A stretch of 64,000 nt of DNA from B73-G16 sp964611295 (GTDB lineage: Bacteria > Desulfobacterota > B13-G15), in contig CAZSWV010000001.1 of NCBI GenBank assembly GCA_964611295.1, forward strand, positions 149,092 through 213,091, given 5' to 3'. Made by a program: the position numbers and the translations under genes. The notes beneath the pieces are model-generated. The model worked only from the letters and a program-made list of their open reading frames with translations. It was not told where the DNA came from and did not search any database. How positions within the stretch are numbered: position 1 is the first letter of the stretch; every line of letters starts with the position of its first letter. This document shows positions 1-7,827 of this stretch, in pieces.

Positions 1-41
1 AGGAAAAGATTACCCTTGGGTGCTTAAAGAGGTCAAGAGAG

Positions 42-64
42 GTCGATGTAGGCCTAAGGAGGTT
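42..64 (-). promoter_or_regulatory. Candidate ECF-type promoter element (copy 1)
   Basis: Read on the minus strand, AACCTCCTTAGGCCT (64 to 50) is followed 16 nt after its AAC by CGAC (45-42). The same 15-mer lies upstream of the ECF sigma gene at 10670-10684, where CGTC follows after 17 nt. AAC plus CGxC at this spacing resembles ECF sigma promoters. It would read leftwards out of the window. Inference from two copies only. Confidence 0.25.
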
Positions 65-66
65 GG

Positions 67-537
67 TTATCCATAGGAAACGATCTTCATTTCGGCTTCG
101 GTGATGATTTCAGAAGCTACCAGTTGGTATGCCTTTTTTAACCTCTGGGCCAATACCCGCAATAGGTTTCGAGCCAAAATCAGACCGTCAGCCGAAGGAG
201 TGGCCAAAAGCCTCATGAGGGCTTCTACAGGGACCTTCAAGGCCTTTGTATCGGAAAGGGCAATCGCCGTACTGACGTGTACCGGAGGATCGGCCAATGC
301 CATGAAGCCAAACACTTCGCCTGGATCGGACAACAGGAAATGTATACCGCTTCTCCCCTCGGCTGGGATATGGACGTCCACTTTCCCTTCTTCTAAGACG
401 TAAAGCCCAGTTGCCTCATCGCCCACCGTGAAGATCACTTCGCTTGCCTTGAACTCCTTTTGTTCACTTGCTGATGCAATGCGTTCCAGGGCCTCTAAAC
501 TTATACCCTTGAAAAGTTCCGTTTCTTTGACGATCAT
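67..537 (-). CDS. Cyclic nucleotide-binding-domain protein without a DNA-binding domain
   Basis: 156 residues, essentially one CRP-type cNMP-binding beta-roll (about residues 5-115) followed by a C-terminal helix; there is no helix-turn-helix, so it is not a full Crp/Fnr regulator. The phosphate-cassette region reads PGEVFGFMALADPPVHVS: the usual Glu after the second Gly and the Arg that contacts the cyclic phosphate are both absent, so ordinary cAMP binding is doubtful. A strong GGAGGTGAT ribosome site lies just before ATG 537. The gene diverges from tgt. Function is unknown; a small ligand sensor or scaffold is the most that can be inferred. Confidence 0.8.
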   Translation of the reverse strand: MIVKETELFKGISLEALERIASASEQKEFKASEVIFTVGDEATGLYVLEEGKVDVHIPAEGRSGIHFLLSDPGEVFGFMALADPPVHVSTAIALSDTKALKVPVEALMRLLATPSADGLILARNLLRVLAQRLKKAYQLVASEIITEAEMKIVSYG

Positions 538-564
538 TCTCTATCACCTCCTTTCCTTTTTGGG

Positions 565-592
565 ACTTTAGCCCGCTGTGGGCCCTTGTCAA
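565..592 (-). promoter_or_regulatory. Sigma-70-type promoter of the cNMP-domain gene
   Basis: On the minus strand TTGACA (592-587) and TAAAGT (570-565) are separated by 16 bp, which puts transcription start near 558, about 20 nt before ATG 537. The same 16-bp spacing with TTGAAA and TAAAGT or TATAAT recurs at 12889 and 63676, so this looks like the local housekeeping promoter pattern. Confidence 0.6.
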
Positions 593-603
593 GGAGAGCA
601 GAG

Positions 604-1713
604 GTGGGCTTTAGGTTCAAGTTGATAAAGGAAACGCCCTTCGGAAGGGTGGGGGAGATAGAGACACCACATGGGTCTTTTGAAACGCCGGTGTTCATGC
701 CGGTGGGCAGCAAAGGTTCCGTCAAGGCCATAAGCCCTCGCGACCTAGAAGCCCTGGGGGCCAAGGTGATCCTAAGCAACACTTATCACCTCTACCTTAG
801 ACCTGGTATAGAGGTGATACGTGAAGTGGGGGGACTACACAAGTTCATGGGCTGGAGAGGAGCCATATTGACCGACAGCGGTGGGTATCAGGTCTTTAGC
901 CTCTGTAAGTTTTCCAGGGTTTTAGAAGAAGGGGTCGAGTTTCGTTCCCACCTCGACGGTTCCTTACATTTGCTTACACCGGAAAAAGTGGTTCAAATTC
1001 AGGCCGAACTCGGCGTGGACATAGCTATGGTCCTGGACGAATGCCTTCCTTACCCTGTGGAAAGGTCAAGGGCGAAGGCCTCCGTTGAGCTTAACCTTCG
1101 ATGGGCCAAAAGGGCCAAAAACGCCTGGAAGGCAGAAGGGGCGTTGTTCGGGATCGTACAGGGAAGTGTCTTCATGGATTTACGAAAGCAATGCATCGAA
1201 GGGCTCCTGGAACTGGACTTCCACGGATACGCCCTTGGGGGCTTGAGCGTAGGTGAACCAAAGGAGCTGACCTGGGACGTAGTCCAATACAGCTGTGAGC
1301 TACTCCCTAAGGACAAACCCAGATACCTAATGGGAATGGGTACCCCAGAGGACATCTTAGAAGGTGTAAAAAGGGGGATAGACATGTTTGACTGCGTCCT
1401 GCCCACAAGGTTCGGCAGGACCGGCTACCTCTTTACCCGATGGGGCGTGATGAACATAAAACACGCCCGCTACGCCCATGACCCTGCCCCAATAGACCCT
1501 GATTGCAATTGTTATACCTGTAAAAACTTCTCAAGGGCTTATTTAAGACACCTGTTCCTATCTAGAGAGCTCCTTTCTTACTACCTAAATACCCTCCACA
1601 ACCTCCACTACTACCTCCAACTGATGGAACAGATACGCAAGGCCCTCCGAGAAGACCGGTTCCCCGAATTCACGGAAAGTTTCCACCGCCAAAGGGAAAA
1701 AATAGCCCCTTGA
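604..1713 (+). CDS. tgt: Queuine/preQ1 tRNA-ribosyltransferase (Tgt)
   Basis: Exchanges guanine-34 of GUN-anticodon tRNAs for the queuosine precursor preQ1. Visible hallmarks are LTDSGGYQVFSL (active-site Asp), the GGLSVGEPKE loop, DMFDCVLPTR (nucleophile region) and a C-terminal zinc site, CNCYTC followed about 25 residues later by His. About 369 residues is the normal length for the family. I place the start at GTG 604 because AAGGAG lies 7 nt upstream and the protein then begins GFRF like other Tgt proteins; TTG 586 is also in frame but overlaps the divergent promoter. No queA or other queuosine gene is in the window. Confidence 0.95.
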   Translation: MGFRFKLIKETPFGRVGEIETPHGSFETPVFMPVGSKGSVKAISPRDLEALGAKVILSNTYHLYLRPGIEVIREVGGLHKFMGWRGAILTDSGGYQVFSLCKFSRVLEEGVEFRSHLDGSLHLLTPEKVVQIQAELGVDIAMVLDECLPYPVERSRAKASVELNLRWAKRAKNAWKAEGALFGIVQGSVFMDLRKQCIEGLLELDFHGYALGGLSVGEPKELTWDVVQYSCELLPKDKPRYLMGMGTPEDILEGVKRGIDMFDCVLPTRFGRTGYLFTRWGVMNIKHARYAHDPAPIDPDCNCYTCKNFSRAYLRHLFLSRELLSYYLNTLHNLHYYLQLMEQIRKALREDRFPEFTESFHRQREKIAP

Positions 1714-1745
1714 CAGTACACCCTTACGGAGATTACCTTTTAATT

Positions 1746-1764
1746 GAAAATGAAAACCATTATC
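1746..1764. promoter_or_regulatory. Fur box overlapping the fur start codon
   Basis: GAAAATGAAAACCATTATC matches 16 of 19 positions of the classical Fur box GATAATGATAATCATTATC. The ATG at 1750 of fur lies inside it, and a TTTAAT -10-like box lies immediately upstream (1739-1744). This is the arrangement expected for iron-dependent autorepression of the fur-feoA-feoB run. Confidence 0.65.
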
Positions 1765-2169
1765 AAAAAAAGGCGTTGGAGTTCGCGTAGGGAGTTGCTT
1801 TTGGAGTTGTTGCAGAGGGAAGGGGGGCATGTAGATGCGGAGGCCCTTTATAGGAAGGCCAAGGAGTTGTGTCCGACGATAGGTCTTTCTACGGTTTATC
1901 GGAATTTGCGGCTTTTCAAGGACCTTGGGCTTGTTAAGGAGTTGCAGCTTAAGGCTGGGCATGCCCATTATGAACCGGTAAAGAGGACTGAGCACGGTCA
2001 TTTCGTTTGTGGAAATTGTGACAAGGTGATGGAGTTCACCAGTGGTCTTATGGTTGAGCTCAAACGGGAACTGGAGAAGCGTTTTGGGGTTAAGGTGGAA
2101 GGGATGGAGATAAGGGTTGAAGGCCTTTGTCCCGAATGTTTGAAGGCAAGTGAAGATGCTGACACTTGA
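1750..2169 (+). CDS. fur: Ferric uptake regulator family repressor
   Basis: About 139 residues with Fur-family architecture: an N-terminal winged helix (about 10-80) carrying GLSTVYRNLRLFKDLGLV and a C-terminal dimer and metal domain with HAHYEP, EHGHFVCGNC (structural Cys pair) and a final CPEC pair. It probably senses Fe(II) and represses uptake genes: feoA and feoB follow in overlapping frames and a Fur box lies on its own start codon. ATG 1750 is taken as start; TTG 1744 is the alternative. Zur or PerR specificity cannot be excluded from sequence, but the feo neighbours favour Fur. Confidence 0.88.
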   Translation: MKTIIKKRRWSSRRELLLELLQREGGHVDAEALYRKAKELCPTIGLSTVYRNLRLFKDLGLVKELQLKAGHAHYEPVKRTEHGHFVCGNCDKVMEFTSGLMVELKRELEKRFGVKVEGMEIRVEGLCPECLKASEDADT

Positions 2170-2386
2170 TCAAGTGCCTCCGGGCAAAAGCGTTGAGGTG
2201 CTTTCCATCGAAGGGGGCCACCACTGTCGGCAGAGGCTTATGAGGTTAGGACTTCGGCCTGGGGTGGTGTTGAAGGTCCTAAGAAGCGCTCCTTTTTCAG
2301 GGCCTATCCTTGTAGAAGGGGAAGACGGCACCTTCATGATAGGCAGGGGGATGGCCTCCAGGGTGGTGGTGAGGGAAGTAGGATGA
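2156..2386 (+). CDS. feoA: Ferrous iron transport accessory protein FeoA
   Basis: A 76-residue SH3-like protein. The central RQRLMRLGLRPGVVLKVL segment and the C-terminal GRGMASRVVV strand are typical of FeoA, which binds or regulates the FeoB permease at the cytoplasmic face. Its start overlaps the end of fur; ATG 2156 has AAGG at a suitable 9 nt, whereas GTG 2150 is too close. It overlaps feoB by ATGA, so the two are probably translationally coupled. Confidence 0.9.
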   Translation: MLTLDQVPPGKSVEVLSIEGGHHCRQRLMRLGLRPGVVLKVLRSAPFSGPILVEGEDGTFMIGRGMASRVVVREVG

Positions 2387-4278
2387 AGCTTGTCCTTGTT
2401 GGACAGCCCAATTGCGGTAAAAGCACCATCTTTAACTACCTTGTCGGCTATAGGGCTGTATCGGCCAACTTTCCTGGTTCGACCGTGAAGTACACAAGCG
2501 GGAAGTTGAGGTTAGGTGGTAGGGAGTTTGAGTGTGTAGACCTTCCCGGGACTTATTCCCTTTCTGGATTTGACCCTGCTGAGAAGGAGGTAAGGCGTTA
2601 CCTCTTAGAGGAGAGCTATGACGTCATACTTAACGTGGTTGACGCCTCCCTTTTGGGAAGGGGACTGGAACTCACCTTAGAGCTTCTGGAGTTAGAGAGG
2701 CCTATGGTGTTGATCCTCAATATGATAGACGAGGCAGAGAGAAAAGGGATAGCCATAGACGAGAAAAGGCTCGAGAGGGTCCTAGGTGTCCCCGTTGTGA
2801 AGACCATAGGCCATAGGGGTATAGGGTTAACCGAGGTCATAAACCAGGCCATAAGGGCGAAAGAAGAAGGATTAAAAGGCCATCTTTTGCCTTTCAGCCG
2901 GGACGTAGAAGGGGTAATAAGACGGGCTATGGAATACTTGACGTCTTCCGAATGCACAAAAGGACTACCCCTTAGGTTTGTGGCCATAAGGGCCCTTGAG
3001 AGGGACGAGGGGTTTAGAGAGGAGGACCCATTTTTAGAACAATTGCGCCAGCTTCTGGAGTTACGCCACGGCAAACCGTCAGACGTGGTCATATCCTCAG
3101 AACGCCACGCCCTCACCATGTGGCTATATGAGCAAGTGGCCAAAGTCCTTCATCCTCCAAAGGTGAGTTTCCGTGACAAAATAGACGCATGGCTTACACA
3201 CCCTGTGTTTGGTTACGTCTTTTTGGCCTTTACCTTCTTTGGGCTCTTCTATGGGGTTTTCGTAGTAGGGGAAAGGTTAGAGGAAGCCCTATTAGAAAGG
3301 TTAGGGAAGGTAACCGATGCCGTTTGGGGTTTAAAAGGGAACGGAGCTACAGGAGCAGTATTACAGGGTGCATTAGAAGGATTACTGGCAGGGATAGGGA
3401 TTGTACTTCCCTACTTAGTACCGTTCCTCTTCGCCCTGGCTTTCCTTGAGGATTCCGGATATCTGCCTCGTATAGCTTTTTTGATGGATTCTTTCATGCA
3501 CAAGATAGGTTTACACGGGAAGTCGGTCCTACCTTTCCTCATGGGTTATGGTTGCAGTGTGCCAGCAGTTATGGCCACAAGGATCCTCGAGTCCGAAAGG
3601 GACAGGGTGATTACCGCGGTCCTTTCCACCTTCATACCGTGTTCTGCACGGACAGTGATCATCCTGGCCTTAGTTTCCTCTACCCTAGGTCCCTTTTACG
3701 CCCTGGCCATATATTTAGGGAATATTTTAGTAGTAGGTTTTTTGGGCAGGATCCTTGCCTCTTTCTATAAAGAAGTAAGCCCAGGGTTGATCTTGGAAGT
3801 ACCTAGATACCAGTTGCCAAGCCTACAGATGCTAGCGCTCAAGACGTGGTTACGGCTTAAGGAATTCATCGTCATGGCTTGGCCCCTTTTGGTGTTAGGC
3901 AGTTCGACCCTTGGGCTTTTGCACTTCTTCAAACTCGACCAAATGCTCAACAAAGGGCTTCGCATAATCACCTCTCCTTTGGGGCTACCGGAACTCGCAG
4001 GTGTTCCTTTGATCTTCGGCATCTTGAGGAAGGAAGCGGCCCTTGTTATGCTCTATCAGGCCTTGGGGACGAAAAACCCTGTTGACCTTTTGGGGATGGA
4101 AGGGGTTCTGACCTTTACGGTTTTTGTCACCTTTTTCGTCCCCTGTGTGGCAACGCTTGGGGTTCTGACAAAGGAAGTGGGGATAAAGAAGACGGTAGGG
4201 GTAGGGGCTTTGGCCTTATTAGTGGCCTTTGCCCTGGGGGTTTTGAGCAGGGTAGTGTTCGGGTGGGTTTTCACATGA
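2383..4278 (+). CDS. feoB: Ferrous iron transporter FeoB
   Basis: 631 residues, shorter than the roughly 770 of the E. coli protein but usual for many bacteria. The N-terminal G domain shows G1 GQPNCGKST, G2 FPGST, G3 DLPGTYS and G4 NMID; a helical guanine-nucleotide-dissociation-inhibitor-like region follows (about 165-260). The C-terminal half is a polytopic membrane domain with the two Gate repeats and the conserved GYGCSVPAVMATR. It imports Fe(II) across the inner membrane. It is last in the fur-feoA-feoB set and overlaps pyrF by ATGA. Confidence 0.96.
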   Translation: MKLVLVGQPNCGKSTIFNYLVGYRAVSANFPGSTVKYTSGKLRLGGREFECVDLPGTYSLSGFDPAEKEVRRYLLEESYDVILNVVDASLLGRGLELTLELLELERPMVLILNMIDEAERKGIAIDEKRLERVLGVPVVKTIGHRGIGLTEVINQAIRAKEEGLKGHLLPFSRDVEGVIRRAMEYLTSSECTKGLPLRFVAIRALERDEGFREEDPFLEQLRQLLELRHGKPSDVVISSERHALTMWLYEQVAKVLHPPKVSFRDKIDAWLTHPVFGYVFLAFTFFGLFYGVFVVGERLEEALLERLGKVTDAVWGLKGNGATGAVLQGALEGLLAGIGIVLPYLVPFLFALAFLEDSGYLPRIAFLMDSFMHKIGLHGKSVLPFLMGYGCSVPAVMATRILESERDRVITAVLSTFIPCSARTVIILALVSSTLGPFYALAIYLGNILVVGFLGRILASFYKEVSPGLILEVPRYQLPSLQMLALKTWLRLKEFIVMAWPLLVLGSSTLGLLHFFKLDQMLNKGLRIITSPLGLPELAGVPLIFGILRKEAALVMLYQALGTKNPVDLLGMEGVLTFTVFVTFFVPCVATLGVLTKEVGIKKTVGVGALALLVAFALGVLSRVVFGWVFT

Positions 4279-4979
4279 AGGACATACCCCTTGAAAAAAG
4301 GATCATCTTTGCCCTTGACGTTCCCTCTTTTGAAGAGGCCAAAAGGTGGGTTGAGAGGTTAAGCCCTTACATCAAGTTTTACAAAGTGGGGCTTGAACTT
4401 TTTTTGGCCTGTGGTTTTCCCGTAGTGGAATGGATAAGGGAAAGAGGGTGTGAAGTTATGCTTGACCTCAAGCTTTTTGACATCCCTGCCACTGTTAAAA
4501 GGGCGATCTACCAGATAAAGGATAGGGGCGTTACCTATACCACTGTACACGGCAACGACGGCATATTGCGGGCAGCTGTGGAGGCAAAAGGCGATCTGAA
4601 GGTATTAGCAGTCACAGTCCTCACGAGCCTTGACGAAAGTGACATCAAGGACCTGGGTTTCCAATGTAGCATTGAAGACCTGGTGCTTTCGAGGGCCAAG
4701 AGGGCTTTTGAGTTAGGGTGTGATGGGGTCGTTGCCTCGGGCAGAGAACTTAAGGCCATCAGGCATAAAATAGGCGAGGGACTTATAGTGGTCGTACCAG
4801 GCATTAGGCCCGTGGAGAACCGAGATATAGATGACCAGAAGAGGACTATCACCCTTAGAGAGGCCTTCATGTGGGGGGCTGATCATGTGGTGGTAGGTAG
4901 ACCCCTTAGGAATTCCCCTGAGCCTGAGAAGACTGCCCAGAGGATGTTGGAAGAGGTAAAGGAGGTCCTTGGGATATGA
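4275..4979 (+). CDS. pyrF: Orotidine 5'-phosphate decarboxylase
   Basis: Catalyses the last step of UMP synthesis. It is a single TIM barrel of 234 residues with the catalytic Asp-Lys-Asp array in MLDLKLFDIPATV and the phosphate-binding PGIRP and VVGRP loops near the C-terminus. ATG 4275 shares ATGA with the feoB stop; an upstream GTG at 4263 would lengthen it without a ribosome site. Translational coupling to feoB probably drives expression. Pairing with iron uptake has no evident metabolic logic and probably reflects general compaction. Confidence 0.95.
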   Translation: MKDIPLEKRIIFALDVPSFEEAKRWVERLSPYIKFYKVGLELFLACGFPVVEWIRERGCEVMLDLKLFDIPATVKRAIYQIKDRGVTYTTVHGNDGILRAAVEAKGDLKVLAVTVLTSLDESDIKDLGFQCSIEDLVLSRAKRAFELGCDGVVASGRELKAIRHKIGEGLIVVVPGIRPVENRDIDDQKRTITLREAFMWGADHVVVGRPLRNSPEPEKTAQRMLEEVKEVLGI

Positions 4980-5332
4980 TCGTGCAGTGTGAGGCATGTG
5001 GTACCAAATACCGACTGGACGATGCCTTACTTAAGCCTAAAGGCACAAAGGTACGATGTAGCCGCTGTGGATTTATTTGGACCATATATCCCGATAGGGG
5101 TGAACTTTCCGCCTTTCCAGAAAAGGTCGAAGGTAAAAAGGCCAAATGGTACCTTTGGGTTTTGGCTCCTGTAGGTGTGGTGGTCGCTTTGGCCCTTATA
5201 GGATGGTTTTTCCCTGAAGAGCTCCTTTACTTTGTGGAGGTTTTAAGAGAGGAGTTCAAGAAAATAGGGCTAGGCATCTCGCGACTATTGCCTCAAGGTA
5301 TGCAGCTTCTTCAAACTTGCCCCTTTTCCTGA
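4976..5332 (+). CDS. MJ0042-type zinc-ribbon membrane protein
   Basis: 118 residues. The N-terminus is a CxxC(19)CxxC zinc ribbon (CEACGTKYRLDD ... VRCSRCGF) of the MJ0042 or zinc-ribbon-4 type seen at the start of many delta-proteobacterial-type proteins. A single transmembrane helix follows at about 60-83, then a short tail. ATG 4976 overlaps the pyrF stop (ATGA). The 3' end overlaps the convergent glycosyltransferase gene by 77 bp, unusually long, so the native C-terminus might be shorter if a frameshift is present. Function unknown. Confidence 0.75.
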   Translation: MIVQCEACGTKYRLDDALLKPKGTKVRCSRCGFIWTIYPDRGELSAFPEKVEGKKAKWYLWVLAPVGVVVALALIGWFFPEELLYFVEVLREEFKKIGLGISRLLPQGMQLLQTCPFS

Positions 5333-6089
5333 AGCCATTTATTGCTATTTGGGCCTTTTTAAGGAGCTCTTTTACCGTAAGGGCCTTCCACTCAGGGGGG
5401 AGTTCCCTTTGGCTTAGGACCTTCATTAAGGCCTTCACGCGCCATACATCCATCCCCCATTGGCGTGAGAGTTGATCGTGGTGGCCTCCGCGCTTTACGA
5501 TAAGCTTTTGCGGAATGAGGTATATGGGCTCGACCGAGGATATCCTCAACCAGAGCTCATAGTCCTCGCAAAAGGGAAAGTTCTCGTCAAAGCCCCCTGA
5601 TTCCTCCCAGAGCTCCCTTTTGAACATCACAGAAGAAGGGCTAATTATGCAAAGGGGAAGACAATAAGGGTAAATCCACCCTGAGTACTTTTGGTGCTTC
5701 TTTTTTGGATTTACCCTTACACCCCGTCTGATCCAGATTTCATCCGTGTAGCATATCCTTGCTTCGGGGTGGTCTTGGAAAAAGGAGACCTGTTTTTCCA
5801 ACTTCCGAGGGGTCCATAGGTCGTCCGAGTCCAAAAAGGCCAACAGTTCCCCTTGAGCCATGCTAGCTCCGTGATTCCTTGCAGCAGCTGGCCCACGGTT
5901 TGGTTGCCATACGTACCTTATCCTCTTGTCCGCCAAAGCGGTGACGAGTTCTGCTGTGCCGTCTTCCGAACCGTCGTCTACTACGATGACCTCCAGATCC
6001 CTATAAGTTTGGCTTAGGACCGATTCGATGGCCTCCTTGAGGAAAGCCTTACGGTTAAAGGTGGGTATTACCACCGATACCCTAGGCAT
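5256..6089 (-). CDS. Family 2 glycosyltransferase
   Basis: 277 residues with a GT-A fold: SVVIPTFNRKAFL at the N-terminus, VVDDGSEDGT (UDP-sugar site), the NRGPAAARNHG loop and the FLDSDDLW metal site. There are no membrane segments, so it is a soluble or peripheral enzyme that adds a sugar to an unknown acceptor, probably a cell-surface glycan. It overlaps the adenine-deaminase-like gene upstream by 8 nt and is the last gene of that minus-strand run. Confidence 0.88.
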   Translation of the reverse strand: MPRVSVVIPTFNRKAFLKEAIESVLSQTYRDLEVIVVDDGSEDGTAELVTALADKRIRYVWQPNRGPAAARNHGASMAQGELLAFLDSDDLWTPRKLEKQVSFFQDHPEARICYTDEIWIRRGVRVNPKKKHQKYSGWIYPYCLPLCIISPSSVMFKRELWEESGGFDENFPFCEDYELWLRISSVEPIYLIPQKLIVKRGGHHDQLSRQWGMDVWRVKALMKVLSQRELPPEWKALTVKELLKKAQIAINGFRKRGKFEEAAYLEAIVARCLALFS

Positions 6090-7827
6090 CCTCCACTACT
6101 GGGACGAATTGTCTCCTTTTTATGTCCACAAGCCCCCTTTCAGTGAGCCTTAAGTAAGGAAGTCCACTGAAGGGCAGAGTCTGTAAAAGGACGAAGCTGC
6201 TGCTGACCGAAGCCCCTAGGGTCCTTGCAGCTTCATCGAAGGCCTTTATTTCAGCTGCAAGTTCCTCCATGCTTTTGGGAGAGATTATACCCCATAGGGG
6301 CATGGGCACCGAGGCGAGGACCTTTCCCTTCCTTACTGCAAAGAACCCCCCTTGGTGCTCCAAGAGGACCTTCACCGCAAAGGCCATTTCCTCTTCGTCA
6401 GTGCCAATTACGAAGATGTTATTGGTGTCCCACGTAAGGCTTGTAGCCAAGGCCCCTTCCTTTAGCCCGAACCCTTTGACAAACCCCACCTTCATTTCTG
6501 GGGTTTCAGAATGTCTGGAGATCTGGGCAGCCTTCAGGACGTCCTGAGAGGGGTCAGCTGGTATGTTTCCAAAACGGGTCTGGAGGGATATGAAACCCTC
6601 TTCCGTTATGGTCTCGTTCAGCAACTTTATCACCCTTACCCTTGCCATTGGACGGCTACAAGCTATGAAGAAGTCCGAAGGTTTTACCTCCTTCAACAAA
6701 AAAGTCCCTCGGACTCCTTGGGAGGAGACATGGGAAGGAAGGGGTTCGAGGAGCCTCCCGTTTTCCGCTATAAGCTTTCCGTCCTTTATAACTAACCTTA
6801 CCTTCGGACAATTCAGGTCTTCAAAGGCCACAAGGTCAGCCTTCCTGCCCGGGGCTATGAGTCCGAGGTCTCTCAGACCATAGTAAAGGGCCGGATTTAG
6901 GCTTACCATCTTAATGGCATCAAAAGGTGAAAAGCCCAAGGAGATGGCCTCACGGATCAATAGATCTTGTACCCCTTGTTCGACTATAGTCTTTGGGTCA
7001 AGTAGGTCCGTACATAGCATCAAGTTCCGCATATCCTTTAGGCCTTTTAGCCCTCCCATAGCCTTAAGTTCGTTGCGGATGTACCCCCTCCTTATCATCA
7101 CCGCTACGCCCAACCTCAATAGTTCCAAGGCCTCTTCGGCGTTTATGGGCTCGTGGCAAGAACTTATCCCTGTACAGAGATAGGCTTGTAACCTTCTACC
7201 CTTTGCACCAGCTGTATGTCCTTCAAGTCGCTTTTTCAATTTGGAAGTTTCTGCAAACCTCTCCAATAACTCGAGGTCTTTATCCAAAACCACCCTTGGC
7301 CAGTAGGTCTCTCCTAGGCCAAGGCAATTTTCCTCTGATACCGTTTCTTTGAAGGCTTCAAAAGGGAAACCAGCACTTTTTTCGAACTGGGGAAAAGGAG
7401 GGACAACAGAAGGGCAGAGGAAAAAGGCCCTGAAGGGCGTCCGGTTGATTTCTTCTAGAAACCATTTCACCGCTTCTGCCCCACCTGCGTTGGCCAACAT
7501 GGCTATCTCGGTTATTACGGTTGTAGTCCCCCTTGGGACAGCCCAGCGGGCGTACTCCCTTACGTGGAAGACGAAGTCCAAATGGCAGTGGGGGTCTATA
7601 AAAGCAGGGCACACGTAAAGCCCCTTGAGATCAAGGACATAGGGAGCATCAAGTTCCCCTTCAAGCGCCCCTACATAAACGATCCTGTCCCCAAATACCA
7701 ATATGTTGACCTCTTCTCGTACCTCTTCCACCAAAAGGTCCAAAAGACGCACCCCTTTTATCACAAGGTCAGGTGGCCTATCACCCAAAACAACTTCTAT
7801 GGCTTGTTTTAAAAAACTAGCCTCCAC
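6082..7827 (-). CDS. Adenine deaminase-like amidohydrolase
   Basis: 581 residues, the size of the Ade/AdeC family, with metal-dependent hydrolase elements FIDPHCHLD, VPRGTTTVI, CLGLGE, GHTAGAKG and CHEP, followed by the family C-terminal domain (LPYLRLTERGLVDI). Two signatures of true adenine deaminases are changed: DPHEIAN reads TEIAMLAN and HDSHN reads WDTNN, removing likely metal ligands. It may deaminate a different base or be a relative of uncertain substrate. GTG 7827 overlaps the EamA gene by 11 nt. The overall fold assignment is firm; the substrate is not. Confidence 0.75.
   Translation of the reverse strand: MEASFLKQAIEVVLGDRPPDLVIKGVRLLDLLVEEVREEVNILVFGDRIVYVGALEGELDAPYVLDLKGLYVCPAFIDPHCHLDFVFHVREYARWAVPRGTTTVITEIAMLANAGGAEAVKWFLEEINRTPFRAFFLCPSVVPPFPQFEKSAGFPFEAFKETVSEENCLGLGETYWPRVVLDKDLELLERFAETSKLKKRLEGHTAGAKGRRLQAYLCTGISSCHEPINAEEALELLRLGVAVMIRRGYIRNELKAMGGLKGLKDMRNLMLCTDLLDPKTIVEQGVQDLLIREAISLGFSPFDAIKMVSLNPALYYGLRDLGLIAPGRKADLVAFEDLNCPKVRLVIKDGKLIAENGRLLEPLPSHVSSQGVRGTFLLKEVKPSDFFIACSRPMARVRVIKLLNETITEEGFISLQTRFGNIPADPSQDVLKAAQISRHSETPEMKVGFVKGFGLKEGALATSLTWDTNNIFVIGTDEEEMAFAVKVLLEHQGGFFAVRKGKVLASVPMPLWGIISPKSMEELAAEIKAFDEAARTLGASVSSSFVLLQTLPFSGLPYLRLTERGLVDIKRRQFVPVVEDA

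Noticed and set aside
586..603. TTG 586 as start of tgt
   Set aside because: GTG 604 has AAGGAG at 7 nt and gives the normal Tgt N-terminus; 586 overlaps the -35 of the divergent gene.
1710..1744. TTGACA (1710) with TTTAAT (1739) as the fur promoter
   Set aside because: The spacer is 23 bp, too long for sigma-70; only the Fur box itself was called.
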